Both the position numbers and the translations under genes were made by a program. This document shows positions 1 through 9,556 of a stretch of 64,000 nt of DNA, in pieces. Under the pieces are notes generated by a model that did not search any database, was not told the DNA's origin, and worked only from the letters and a program-made list of their open reading frames with translations. The stretch's first letter is position 1. Each line of letters opens with the position of its first letter. The stretch comes from Alistipes provencensis. GTDB lineage: Bacteria > Bacteroidota > Bacteroidia > Bacteroidales > Rikenellaceae. The stretch is taken from the NCBI RefSeq assembly GCF_900083545.1, contig NZ_LT559262.1, positions 3,708,324-3,772,323 of the forward strand, in the 5' to 3' direction.

Positions 1-2885
1 TCTCGACGATCAACGTCTCGAAAGAGATCGCCTCCCGGCCGCTGACCAACCTTTCGACGGCCCTTGCCGGCATGAGCGCCGGACTGCAGGTCATGCAGAG
101 TTCGGGCCAGCCCAACGGCGACGTGGCGAGTTTCAGGATCCGCGGTACGGGAACCCTCAACGCATCGTCGCCGCTGATCCTGATCGATGGCATGGAGCAG
201 ACCTTCACCGACATCAACCCCAACGACATCGCCTCCGTGTCCGTGCTGAAAGACGCAGCATCCTGCGCCATCTACGGCAACCGGGGCGCCAACGGCGTCA
301 TCCTGATCACCACCAAAACGGGAACCAAGGGAAAGATCAACGTCAACTACTCCGGTATCTTTTCATTCAACCAGCCTTCCAACCTCATCGAACTGGTCAG
401 CAATTCGGCCAACTACATGGAACTGATGAACGAGTCGAGTAACAACGTCGGGCAGGGCGACATCTTCTCGGCCGAGACCATCGCCTTGTGGCGCAATGCG
501 GAAAAGGACCCCAACGGCATCTCGCCCAAAGGTTATCCGAACCGGGTCGCCTACCCCAATACCGACTGGTACAAGGCGATCTTCAAGAACAAGATGATGA
601 TGGAACACACGGTCTCGGTTGTGGGTGCCACCGAAAGGACCAATTTCAACTTCTCGGGCACCTACCTCGACAACCCGGGACTGATTACCGGTTCGGGACT
701 GAAAAAATACTACATCCGGTCGAACATATCGGTGAACATCGCCGACTGGCTGACCGTGGGCAACAGGACCTACGGTTACCAGAACGACGTGGAACGCAAC
801 TCGACTTCGGGAACGCTAACCGGACTGGGATTCAAGAAGATGGTCCCGAGTATCTATCCCTACTACGACGGCATGTACGGGGCTCCCGAACCGAAGGAGG
901 AGGACCCGCAGTCGCACAACCCGCTGTGGGACATCGAATCCACCGGCGGTTCGTACACCTATTCACAGGTCAACACCTCGATGTTCGCCGACGTGCGTTT
1001 CCTGAAGGATTTTGTCTACCACGCCAATTTCGACTGGACCCGCTACTGGCGCGAGGACCTCTACCATACGAAGAGCGTCGGGAAATACAGCTTCAGCCAA
1101 GGGCAGATGGCCATTGCGCCGAAACCTTCCGAGGAACTCTCATCCATGTTCTACACCTTGGGTAACAAACGGTGGCGCTTCGAACAGACGCTGACATGGA
1201 ACAAAACGCTGAACGACGTGCATGAGATCGGCGCGCTGGTCGGATACGAGGAGATGAAGGCCTCGACCTATACCGTGGACGCCCAGAAAACGGGGCTGAT
1301 CGACGAGACGATCACCGATCTGTCGACCGCCACCGAAATGAAAGGTATCTACGGCGGCAATTCCGAATATTCGTCGCGGTCCGTATTCGGGCGCGTAACC
1401 TACGCCTACGACTCCCGCTACCTGCTGGAGATGAACCTGCGCTGGGACGGCTCATCGCGGTTCGCGCCGCAGAGCCGCTGGGGCTGGTTCCCCTCGTTCT
1501 CGGCCGGATGGCGGATTTCGCAGGAGCAGTTCATGGAGAACGTTCCGCTGGACAACCTCAAGCTGCGCGCCTCGTGGGGCAAGCTGGGAAACAACAGCAT
1601 CGGCAACTACGAGTGGCAGTCCACCTATGACGCGGCGAACTACCCGCTGGGCAACTCGCTCCATTCGGGACTGGCGATGACGTCGCTGGCCAACAGTTTC
1701 CTGCAGTGGGAATCGACCGCCATCACGAACATCGGACTGGAGATCGGAGCGCTCCGGAACAGACTCGTATTCGAAGCCGACATTTATCACAAGCTAACCG
1801 ACGGCATCCTCTACCGTCCTGCCATCTACGCCGCCATGGGCAACAAGACCGCCCCCTATGAGAATATCGCCGAAGTGGTCAACCGGGGCGTCGAACTGTC
1901 GGCGGGCTGGAACGACCGGAAAGGCGATTTCACCTACGGCGTCAAGGCCAACTTCGCCTACAACCACAACCGGGTGTCAAAATACAAAGGAGAACTACAG
2001 CGGGGCTGGACTACCGACAGCGAAGGCAGCCGGGTCTACCAGACCAACATCGGAGATGTTTCGACCGGAACGACCAACCGGGTCATCGAAGGGAAAATGA
2101 TCAACGAATTCTACACGCTGGAGACCTACAAAGGTGACCAGTCCTACTTTCATTCCGACGGATCGGTAAACGTCAACGGCGGCCCGAAGGACGGCATGAT
2201 CCGCACGCCGAAGGACATGCAGTGGCTCTCGGCGATGAAGGATGCGGGCTACTCGTTCTATCCCAACCAGTCGATCGGGGCAGCCAACATCTGGTATGGC
2301 GACTATATCTACGCCGACCTGAACGGAGACGGCGTCTACGGCAACGGTCACGACTACGATTTCCAAAACCTCTCGACACAGCCCAAATACAACTACGGCC
2401 TGCAGGCCTACGTCTCGTGGAAAGGCATCGACCTCTCGATGAACTGGGCCGGGGCCGCCGGATTCGGCATCTACTGGTACGAGGTGGGGCAGAATTCGTC
2501 GGCGACGATCTTCGGCTACGCCATTCCCAAAGCCATCGCGGACGACCACTATTTCTACGACCCCGCCAACCCGAACGATCCGAGGACCAACCTGACCTCC
2601 AAAAATCCGCGCCTGAGCCGCAACAGCGGCGCATCCCAGAACGGAGAGATCAGCACGCTTCACCTCGAACGGGGCGACTACCTGAAGCTGAAGAACCTGA
2701 CCGTCGGCTACACCTTCCCGTCGGGTATCCTGCGCAAACTGCGTATGCAAAGCCTCCGGGTATTCCTCTCGTGCGAAAACCTCTGGACGATCACCGGATT
2801 CAGCGGCATGGACCCCGAAATGCAGACGGGAGTGGGCTATGTCACGATGCGGCAGTTCGCCCTCGGAGTCAACGTCACCTTTTAA
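1..2885 (+). CDS. SusC/RagA-family TonB-linked outer-membrane receptor (PUL 1), 5' end missing
   Basis: This is the C-terminal part of a TonB-dependent receptor that imports oligosaccharides across the outer membrane. The frame is already open at base 3 and reads NVSKEIASRPLTNLSTALAG before the first internal Met at 72, so the signal peptide, carboxypeptidase-like regulatory domain and TonB box lie outside the window. The plug domain is visible (RIRGTGTLNASSPLILIDG, VLKDAASCAIYGNRGANGV, ILITTKTG). A long beta-barrel follows, ending in phenylalanine (ALGVNVTF), the usual outer-membrane insertion signal. A SusD gene starts 11 nt downstream, making the standard SusC/SusD pair. Substrate cannot be read from the sequence; the neighbouring GH43 and GH2 enzymes suggest a plant-type arabinose- or galactose-containing glycan, which is inference. 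Confidence 0.95.
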   Translation, partial: STINVSKEIASRPLTNLSTALAGMSAGLQVMQSSGQPNGDVASFRIRGTGTLNASSPLILIDGMEQTFTDINPNDIASVSVLKDAASCAIYGNRGANGVILITTKTGTKGKINVNYSGIFSFNQPSNLIELVSNSANYMELMNESSNNVGQGDIFSAETIALWRNAEKDPNGISPKGYPNRVAYPNTDWYKAIFKNKMMMEHTVSVVGATERTNFNFSGTYLDNPGLITGSGLKKYYIRSNISVNIADWLTVGNRTYGYQNDVERNSTSGTLTGLGFKKMVPSIYPYYDGMYGAPEPKEEDPQSHNPLWDIESTGGSYTYSQVNTSMFADVRFLKDFVYHANFDWTRYWREDLYHTKSVGKYSFSQGQMAIAPKPSEELSSMFYTLGNKRWRFEQTLTWNKTLNDVHEIGALVGYEEMKASTYTVDAQKTGLIDETITDLSTATEMKGIYGGNSEYSSRSVFGRVTYAYDSRYLLEMNLRWDGSSRFAPQSRWGWFPSFSAGWRISQEQFMENVPLDNLKLRASWGKLGNNSIGNYEWQSTYDAANYPLGNSLHSGLAMTSLANSFLQWESTAITNIGLEIGALRNRLVFEADIYHKLTDGILYRPAIYAAMGNKTAPYENIAEVVNRGVELSAGWNDRKGDFTYGVKANFAYNHNRVSKYKGELQRGWTTDSEGSRVYQTNIGDVSTGTTNRVIEGKMINEFYTLETYKGDQSYFHSDGSVNVNGGPKDGMIRTPKDMQWLSAMKDAGYSFYPNQSIGAANIWYGDYIYADLNGDGVYGNGHDYDFQNLSTQPKYNYGLQAYVSWKGIDLSMNWAGAAGFGIYWYEVGQNSSATIFGYAIPKAIADDHYFYDPANPNDPRTNLTSKNPRLSRNSGASQNGEISTLHLERGDYLKLKNLTVGYTFPSGILRKLRMQSLRVFLSCENLWTITGFSGMDPEMQTGVGYVTMRQFALGVNVTF

Positions 2886-2896
2886 AAACACGGAAA

Positions 2897-4684
2897 ATGA
2901 AGATCAAGAAATCATACGCCATACTGTTCACGGCTTGTGCCTGCATCCTGCAGGGATGCCAGTCCGGACTGCTGGACACGATTCCCACCGACGCCGTAAG
3001 TTCCGAGAACATCTGGAAAAAGGCCAATCTGGCGGAACAGGCCGTAGTCGGGGTGTACAACTGCCTGCGCGAGGACTACGCCTCGAACGGCAACAGCGCC
3101 TCCGGGCGCCACTATCCGGCATGGGACGTCCGTTCCAGCGTCATGGATTACGATGCCAACTGGATCGGCAACCTCCCGATGCTGCGCGGCAACGCCACCC
3201 CGCGGAGCAACGACTACTTCGTCTATTGGAAACGATACTACGAACCGATCCACCGGGCCAACGACGTCATCGCCAATATTCACAAGGTTCCCGACATGAG
3301 CGACTCTAAAAAGGCCCAGTACATCGCCGAATGCAAATTCCTCCGGGCCTGGTACTACTACCGCATGAACATCCTGTGGCACGGCGTGCCCGTCTACCTC
3401 GAACCGGTGGAGGCTTCGCAGGCCAACCGGGGCCGCTCTACGGAGGAGGCCGTCTGGGAGATCGTCCTCGCAGACCTCAAGGATTGCATCGACGAACCCA
3501 ACCTGCCGGACAAATACGCGTCCAGCAGCAGCGACTACGGGCGCGTGACAAAGGCCGCGGCCTATGCCCTGCGGGGAAAGACCTACCTCTGGCTGGGAAA
3601 ATACGAAGAGGCGGAGGATGATTTTACGGCAATCACGAAAATGTCCTATTCGCTCTTCACCGCGGACAGCTACAAGATGCTGTTCAAGGAGGAGAACGAG
3701 CGCTGCGACGAGATGATCTTCTCGGTGCAGTTCATCGAGCAGAACGGCTACGGATCGCCGTTCAGTTGGGCGTTCGGCAGCCGCGGCGCCGCAGGTGCGG
3801 GCTGGAACAACTACCTGGCCAACCCGGGGTTCGTCGACTCCTACGAGTGTGCCGACGGCAAGCCCTTCAACTGGGACGATTTCCTGCCGGGATACAGTTC
3901 GATGACCCCCAAACAGCGCTCCGTGTTCTTCCTCCGGGACAACATGACCGACAAGGAGATCGCCACAATGACCGCTTATGGGGCCGACATGAGCAAATAC
4001 CTTCCGTCGGGCAACGAGGCGCGGATACGCAAGGCCTACGCCGACCGCGACCCGCGGCTGGGCATGAATGTCATCACACCCTACTCGACCTTCCTAGGCG
4101 GCATAACGGGCTCGGCCGTCACCTACACGCTGCGCTGGCCCTACCGGGGTTCGGACAACGCGGCCCCGTATGACCTGCGCACCGACACCAACGCGAAGTT
4201 CTATTACCTGATCCGCAAATTCGTCTTCGAAGGCCGTGAACACGTCTATCAGAACTACTCGCCGATCGACCTGCCGCTGATCCGTTATGCCGACGTATTG
4301 CTGAATCTGGCGGAAGCGCTGAACGAACAGGACCGAACCTCCGAAGCAGTCGCCTATGTCAACGAAGTACGCAAACGTGCCGGGGCGCAGCCGCTCAACA
4401 CCAACGCCTACACGACCGTCTCCGGCAAGGACGACATGCGGGAACGCATCCGCAACGAACGTTACTGGGAGCTGCCGTTCGAAGAACACCTCTATTTCGA
4501 CGAGCTGCGGTGGAAGACCTGGCAGGAGAAGAAATTCCGTTCCGGGAACGGCCTGACCGAAATCTGGGGTACGACCACCTATACTTACAAGTGGGTGGGC
4601 GACCAGAACTGGACATGGCCCATCCCCGCCGCCGAAAGGGAAAAGAACAAAAACCTGACCCAGAACGAGAACTGGATCGATTAA
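2897..4684 (+). CDS. SusD/RagB-family surface glycan-binding lipoprotein (PUL 1)
   Basis: SusD-type lipoprotein that forms the lid over the preceding SusC barrel and captures glycan at the cell surface. The chosen start, 11 nt after the SusC stop, gives a lipoprotein signal with lipobox LQGC (Cys21); upstream codons in this frame are only antisense-quality shadow of SusC. The 595-residue length is normal for the family. The N-terminal half carries the alpha-helical TPR-like SusD core (AEQAVVGVYNCLREDY, ECKFLRAWYYYRMNILWHGV). The C-terminus has the typical WPIPAAEREKNKNLTQNENW ending. Translation is probably coupled with SusC. Confidence 0.95.
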   Translation: MKIKKSYAILFTACACILQGCQSGLLDTIPTDAVSSENIWKKANLAEQAVVGVYNCLREDYASNGNSASGRHYPAWDVRSSVMDYDANWIGNLPMLRGNATPRSNDYFVYWKRYYEPIHRANDVIANIHKVPDMSDSKKAQYIAECKFLRAWYYYRMNILWHGVPVYLEPVEASQANRGRSTEEAVWEIVLADLKDCIDEPNLPDKYASSSSDYGRVTKAAAYALRGKTYLWLGKYEEAEDDFTAITKMSYSLFTADSYKMLFKEENERCDEMIFSVQFIEQNGYGSPFSWAFGSRGAAGAGWNNYLANPGFVDSYECADGKPFNWDDFLPGYSSMTPKQRSVFFLRDNMTDKEIATMTAYGADMSKYLPSGNEARIRKAYADRDPRLGMNVITPYSTFLGGITGSAVTYTLRWPYRGSDNAAPYDLRTDTNAKFYYLIRKFVFEGREHVYQNYSPIDLPLIRYADVLLNLAEALNEQDRTSEAVAYVNEVRKRAGAQPLNTNAYTTVSGKDDMRERIRNERYWELPFEEHLYFDELRWKTWQEKKFRSGNGLTEIWGTTTYTYKWVGDQNWTWPIPAAEREKNKNLTQNENWID

Positions 4685-4738
4685 TCCCGGAGATTCCGCC
4701 CACGGCGGAAACCGGCCCCAATTCAAACGGACAAAGTC

Positions 4739-6028
4739 ATGAAAATCAACCATCATAAGTTTCTGAAAATACCGGGACTGTTACTTCTCGCACTCCTCGT
4801 CCTGACGGCGTGCGGCAAGGACGATCCCTTCCTGACCATCGAATCCGAAGAGTCGGTCACCGTTCCCAACGACGGCGGCGACTTCGACATCGCCGTAAGC
4901 ACCAACCTCGACTATTACGAGTTCCGGTTCGAGGAGGGCGACTGGCTGACCGGAAAGGTTACCGACAAGGGCGTCACGCTCACGGCCGAGGCCAACTCCG
5001 CAGTGACGGAGCGCAAGGCTGTCTTCAAGATCGTGTCGCCCAGCCATCCCGAGGTGAACCGGAGCATCCGGATCATCCAAGAAGGGACCTATCTGCGGAT
5101 CACGCCCGAGCGTGTTCCCTACCTCAAACCGGGCGGTGAGAGCATTTCGCTGACCGTGGAAACCAACCTGAAAACGGGCGAATGGAGCGTCAGCGTCCCG
5201 GACGGGAACAACTGGCTCACGGCGTCGGCCCAAACTCCCGGCACGATCGGCCTGACAGCCGGTCCCAATGCCGACACCTACCCCCGCATGGCCTCCCTGT
5301 CGGTCGTTTCGGACCGTTTCGCGGCGCTGAACATCTCCATCCCGGTCGTTCAGTCCGGCACGGACGAAAGCATCGAATCGGTCATCTACACCGAAGATTT
5401 CAGTTGGATGAAGGACAAGAACGGCACGCCCTTCTCGGCCGATATCTGGGATGACAAAGTGCAATACGAGTTCAAGGACTGGCCCCAAGGCCACGGCTGG
5501 GAGGCTTCGAACAACGGCAGCGGAAATTACACGCGCCTCGGTTATGTGAAGATGGGGCGTGCGGCGCTCACCTCGGACCTCATCACACCGAAGATGTCAT
5601 CCATCGAGGAGTCCCGGGATATCTTGGTGGTGTTCAAGTGCTTCACGTTCATGGATAAGAACGGTAAGGCCGACGACAACGCATTCTGCGTTTCGGTGGT
5701 CGGCGACGGCGAGATCACCGAAATCCGGAAGATCGGCGGCCAGATGGCGACGCCTTCCGGCAAGCAGGCGAGTGCTGGCGAACTGACCCCGGAAGGAGCC
5801 CGGTTCTACATCGGCAACTACAACAATCCCGCGTCGGCCGACATGCCCAACTGGATCGACGTTCCCGATTACGACCATTTGGCCCCGGAACTGGCCGAAC
5901 GCAGTTTCGTCGTCACCGGCGCCACCCGGAACACGCAGATCCGGTTCCTCGCCGGCAATACGCTGGGAACGGTGAGTTCCCCCAACCGGATCGGCTTCGA
6001 CAACGTCCTGATCGCCGTCCTGAAATAG
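4739..6028 (+). CDS. BACON-domain surface lipoprotein, copy 1 (putative glycan-binding)
   Basis: Lipoprotein of 429 residues with lipobox LTAC (Cys25). It has two consecutive BACON-like beta-sandwich repeats of about 90 residues each (roughly 30-120 and 120-210), recognisable from DWLTGKV and NNWLTASAQ and from the valine-rich strands ending in IIQEGT and PVVQSGT. The C-terminal half (about 215-429) is a jelly-roll-like region with LITPKMSSIEESRDILVVF and a terminal GFDNVLIAVLK strand. BACON modules are thought to bind carbohydrate or mucin and to sit at PUL surfaces, so a surface glycan-binding role in the SusE/F position is likely. The next gene is a diverged tandem copy. No catalytic motif is visible. 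Confidence 0.85.
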   Translation: MKINHHKFLKIPGLLLLALLVLTACGKDDPFLTIESEESVTVPNDGGDFDIAVSTNLDYYEFRFEEGDWLTGKVTDKGVTLTAEANSAVTERKAVFKIVSPSHPEVNRSIRIIQEGTYLRITPERVPYLKPGGESISLTVETNLKTGEWSVSVPDGNNWLTASAQTPGTIGLTAGPNADTYPRMASLSVVSDRFAALNISIPVVQSGTDESIESVIYTEDFSWMKDKNGTPFSADIWDDKVQYEFKDWPQGHGWEASNNGSGNYTRLGYVKMGRAALTSDLITPKMSSIEESRDILVVFKCFTFMDKNGKADDNAFCVSVVGDGEITEIRKIGGQMATPSGKQASAGELTPEGARFYIGNYNNPASADMPNWIDVPDYDHLAPELAERSFVVTGATRNTQIRFLAGNTLGTVSSPNRIGFDNVLIAVLK

Positions 6029-6047
6029 TATTCCAAAACATCCCGAC

Positions 6048-7331
6048 ATGAAAACAAGCAAGAAAATATACGGAATGTGCCTCGCCCTGACGGCGTGCGC
6101 GGCAGTCCTTGTCTCCTGCAGCGAAGAGAACGACGCCTTTCTGAACATCGATCCGCAGCAGACCATCGCCCTGCCGGCTGCAGGCGGTTCCACGACCGTG
6201 GCATTGGAAACCAACGTCGGCGACTGGACCTTCCGGTTCGAGTACGGGGAGTGGCTCACCGCAAAGGTCGTCGACAACACGATCGTCATCGCCGCTGCCC
6301 CCAACGACAACCTGAACAGCCGCGGCGCCATGCTGGCGGTCACCTCCTCGTCCCATCCGGAGGTCAACAAGCGTATCGGCATCCGGCAGGACGCCCTCTC
6401 CCTTACGCTGGAACCCGGTCAGCTCGCGATGTTCCCGACCGAAGGCCAAACGGCGACCGTCGCCGTGAATGCGAATATCAGCAGCGACGACTGGGAAATC
6501 GCCGGCGACCCCGCCGCCGACTGGATCACGGCCGAAAAGACAGCCGGCGGAATCGCAATCACAGTAACGGCCAATCCCGAAATGCTACCCCGCTCGGGAA
6601 CGGTAACGATCAGTTCCGAAAAGTTCCCCACGCTGGCGGCGGCGCTGCCCGTCAAGCAGTTCGGGACCGACAAGACCATCCGGGAGGTCATTCTCTACGA
6701 AACCTTCGACTGGCTGCTGGTTCCCGGCGCAGACAATATCTGGACCACCTCGGGCGAACAGCGCGTCGACAACTGGATCGCCAAGTACGGCGACCGCGCA
6801 CAGGGATGGGGTTATACGATGGTGACCACCTCCAAGGGAAACAAGGAACCGCTGTCGTTCAGCCGCAACGGATTCGTGAAAATGGGTATCACGAACTACT
6901 CCGGGGACCTGATCACGCCGAAACTCGAAGCCATCGAAGGCGAACGGACCGTCGAAGTGATGTTCAAGGCCTGCGGTTATGTGGAGAACGGCGGAAGCAC
7001 GTCGTACAGCGGCCGGAAAGACCCGATTCAGAACGGCAAGCATGTCGATGTGCCGAACGTGATGCAAATCGCCCTGATCGGCCCGGGAACGCTCAGCCAC
7101 ACCGAGTTCGAAATCGACAACTACCCCTACTCCTCGGGGACGTCCGACCATGCTCCCGGCTACATCTGGCAGAACGATACACAGGCGTCGCAGCGGAAAT
7201 TCACGATAACGGGCGCAACGGCCGAAACCCGCGTACAGTTCATCGCCGGACCGCAACTTGGTGCCTCGGAGGAAAAGATCACCTACCGGCAGGGATTGGA
7301 TGACATCCTGATCGTCATCCGGGAAGAATAA
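6048..7331 (+). CDS. BACON-domain surface lipoprotein, copy 2 (paralogue of the preceding gene)
   Basis: Lipoprotein of 427 residues with signal peptide and Cys24 (VLVSC). It repeats the architecture of the preceding gene: two BACON-like domains (FRFEYGEWLTAKVVDN, then ADWITAEKTAGGI, ending PVKQFGTD) followed by a C-terminal domain containing LITPKLEAIEGERTVEVMFKA and ending GLDDILIVIREE. Shared blocks such as SSSHPEVNKRIGIRQ versus SPSHPEVNRSIRIIQ show an old tandem duplication. The gene starts 19 nt after its paralogue, consistent with one operon. Probably a second surface glycan-binding protein with different specificity; that specificity is not predictable from sequence. Confidence 0.85.
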   Translation: MKTSKKIYGMCLALTACAAVLVSCSEENDAFLNIDPQQTIALPAAGGSTTVALETNVGDWTFRFEYGEWLTAKVVDNTIVIAAAPNDNLNSRGAMLAVTSSSHPEVNKRIGIRQDALSLTLEPGQLAMFPTEGQTATVAVNANISSDDWEIAGDPAADWITAEKTAGGIAITVTANPEMLPRSGTVTISSEKFPTLAAALPVKQFGTDKTIREVILYETFDWLLVPGADNIWTTSGEQRVDNWIAKYGDRAQGWGYTMVTTSKGNKEPLSFSRNGFVKMGITNYSGDLITPKLEAIEGERTVEVMFKACGYVENGGSTSYSGRKDPIQNGKHVDVPNVMQIALIGPGTLSHTEFEIDNYPYSSGTSDHAPGYIWQNDTQASQRKFTITGATAETRVQFIAGPQLGASEEKITYRQGLDDILIVIREE

Positions 7332-7405
7332 ACCGATCATCAATACGGGTCCGGGAGGTCGGCCGCACTCGCTGCCGGTTCCCGGGCCCACAAAACCACC
7401 GAAAA

Positions 7406-8416
7406 ATGAAAATCAAAAATCACTGGATACTGGTCCTGACTGCCCTGACAGCACCCTTGCTGCAACAGTGCGGTTCGGACGACGAGAACGGCAGAGACCC
7501 TGTCCCGACCGAATACAGCAACCCCGTCATCCGGGCCAATGTGCCCGACCCGACGGTGATCGAGGAAGACGGCTATTTCTACCTCTACTGCACCGAAGGA
7601 AGCCCGAAGAACATCCCGATCTACCGCTCCGCCAATCTCGTGGACTGGGACCTCGTGAGCACGGCCTTTTCCGACGCCACACGTCCCTCGTTCTTCCCCG
7701 GCGGCACGCTTTGGGCGCCGTGTATCAACCGCATCGACGGTCAGTACGTCATGTACTACGCCCTGTCGGAATGGGGCGGCTACGAAACGTGCGGTATCGG
7801 GTGCGCCGTCTCCGACCAACCTTCGGGTCCGTTCACCGACATGGGTGCCATGCTCCGGAGCAACATCATCGGGGTCCGCAACTCGATCGACCCCTGCTAC
7901 ATAGAGGACGAGGGCCGGAAATATATGTTCTTCGGCAGCTTCTTCGGCATCTACGGCGTCGAGCTGACCGACGACGGACTGAAAGTCAGGGAGGGCAGCC
8001 AGCCCAGACAGATTGCAGGCACGGCCTATGAAGGAACCTACATCCTCAAACGGAACGGCTATTACTACCTGTTCGCATCCATCGGACGGTGCTGCGACGG
8101 CCTGAACAGCACCTACACGGCAGTCGTGGGACGCGCCGAGTCGCTCTGGGGCCCCTACATGAACAAGGCCGGAGAGCGAATGATGGACAATGCCCACGAA
8201 ATCTTCATCACCAAGAACGACACGTTCTTCGGCGTCGGCCACGATTCGGAGATCGTGCAGGACAAAGCCGGGAACGACTGGATCCTGTACCACGGCTACG
8301 AGGTGATGCAGCCCACGGGACGCCGCCTGCTGCTGGACCGGGTCGAGTGGGAGGACGGCTGGCCCCGAGTGAAGGGCGCATCGCCGTCGATCACGGCCGA
8401 ACGGCCCGTATTCTGA
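7406..8416 (+). CDS. Glycoside hydrolase family 43 lipoprotein (arabinosidase/xylosidase-type)
   Basis: Five-bladed beta-propeller glycosidase of the GH43 type (336 aa), an inverting enzyme that usually releases arabinose or xylose units. The three GH43 acids are visible: base Asp48 in the motif VPDPTV, pKa-modulating Asp162 in NSIDPCY, and general acid Glu209 in AYEGTY. The structural motif GHDSEIVQD carries the histidine that normally coordinates calcium. The N-terminus looks like a lipoprotein signal, although its lipobox LQQC (Cys22) is atypical. It is a single-domain protein. Exact specificity (arabinanase, arabinofuranosidase or xylosidase) and subfamily need a tree. Confidence 0.85.
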   Translation: MKIKNHWILVLTALTAPLLQQCGSDDENGRDPVPTEYSNPVIRANVPDPTVIEEDGYFYLYCTEGSPKNIPIYRSANLVDWDLVSTAFSDATRPSFFPGGTLWAPCINRIDGQYVMYYALSEWGGYETCGIGCAVSDQPSGPFTDMGAMLRSNIIGVRNSIDPCYIEDEGRKYMFFGSFFGIYGVELTDDGLKVREGSQPRQIAGTAYEGTYILKRNGYYYLFASIGRCCDGLNSTYTAVVGRAESLWGPYMNKAGERMMDNAHEIFITKNDTFFGVGHDSEIVQDKAGNDWILYHGYEVMQPTGRRLLLDRVEWEDGWPRVKGASPSITAERPVF

Positions 8417-8439
8417 AAACATTCATACCATCGGCACAG

Positions 8440-9522
8440 ATGAGACATCCGAACATACTGCTGCTGCTGTTTTGCAGCGCGCTTCCGCTGTTCGCAGGGG
8501 CGCAGCACCGGGCCGACCAACAATCGCTGTCGGACGACAAGTCCTTCTCGATGATCCTGCTGGGCGATCCGCAGGGATATGTCAAATATGCCGTCAACCA
8601 GCCGATCCTCGAACTTTGCACCGCATGGATCGCCGACAACGTCGACAACCTGCACATCCGGGCCGTGCTGTGTACGGGTGATCTTGTGGAGCAGAACGAG
8701 AACGCCGTTCCCGACCGCAGGATGCTCGACCAAACGAGCCGGGAGATGTGGCAGGCCAGTTCGCGGGCGTTCGAACGCCTCGACGACCGGGTTCCGTACA
8801 TCGTCTCGTGCGGCAACCACGACTACGGGTACAAGCGGTCGGAAAACGGCATCACGAACTTTCCCGACTACTTCCCGGTCGAACGCAACTCCGTCTGGCG
8901 CGGATGCTGTGTCGCCGCCTTCCCCAACCGCAACCACCGGGCATCGCTCGAAAATGCAGCGTTCGAGTTCCGCGACCCCAACTGGGGCGGGCTGCTCATC
9001 GTCACAACGGAATTCCATCCCCGCGACGAGGTGCTCGACTGGGCCGGAAAGCTGATCGCCGGCAAGGAATATGCCGGCCACCGGGTGATCTTCATGACCC
9101 ATGGTTACCTGACCGCTGGTCAGGAGGCCCGCCATATCGCCGAAGACCGTTATGACATCACTCCCGGAAATGCCGGGGCCGAAATATGGCGGAAGCTGGT
9201 CAAACCTTCGGCCAACATCGATCTGGTGATCTGCGGCCATACGGCCAACGGCAACGGCGAATTCGCCGACAACGTCTCCTACCGCGCCGACCGCAACGAC
9301 GCAGGCAGAAAGGTTCACCAGATGATGTTCAACGTCCAGACCCTCGGCGGAGGCTGGGAGGGCAACGGCGGCGACGGCTGGCTGCGCATCCTCGAATTCC
9401 TGCCCGACGGAAAGACCATCCGGGTTAGGACCTATTCCCCGCTGTTCGGCATCTCCCCGTCGACAAGGCATCTGGCCCACCGCACGGAGCCGTTCGACCG
9501 GTTCGACATCGTGCTGGAATAA
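8440..9522 (+). CDS. Calcineurin-like metallophosphoesterase, secreted (CPPED1-like)
   Basis: Metallophosphoesterase of 360 residues with an N-terminal signal peptide (MRHPNILLLLFCSALPLFAGA). Motifs in order: GDPQGY (first metal site, in the DxQ variant seen in CPPED1-type proteins rather than the usual DxH), CTGDLVEQN, SCGNHDYG, MTHGYL and ICGHTANG. A phosphomonoesterase or phosphodiesterase acting outside the cytoplasm is expected; substrate unknown. The start at 8440, 23 nt after the GH43 stop, gives a clean signal peptide; the open frame upstream overlaps GH43 and is a shadow. Its place in a PUL suggests it removes phosphate from a substituted glycan or scavenges phosphate during its use, which is inference. 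Confidence 0.85.
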   Translation: MRHPNILLLLFCSALPLFAGAQHRADQQSLSDDKSFSMILLGDPQGYVKYAVNQPILELCTAWIADNVDNLHIRAVLCTGDLVEQNENAVPDRRMLDQTSREMWQASSRAFERLDDRVPYIVSCGNHDYGYKRSENGITNFPDYFPVERNSVWRGCCVAAFPNRNHRASLENAAFEFRDPNWGGLLIVTTEFHPRDEVLDWAGKLIAGKEYAGHRVIFMTHGYLTAGQEARHIAEDRYDITPGNAGAEIWRKLVKPSANIDLVICGHTANGNGEFADNVSYRADRNDAGRKVHQMMFNVQTLGGGWEGNGGDGWLRILEFLPDGKTIRVRTYSPLFGISPSTRHLAHRTEPFDRFDIVLE

Positions 9523-9556
9523 CCCCGACATACACTCAAACCAACGAAAAACATCC

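Noticed and set aside
2222..2896. Upstream extension of the PUL 1 SusD frame into SusC
   Set aside because: It overlaps SusC coding sequence and lacks SusD character; the lipoprotein signal begins at 2897.
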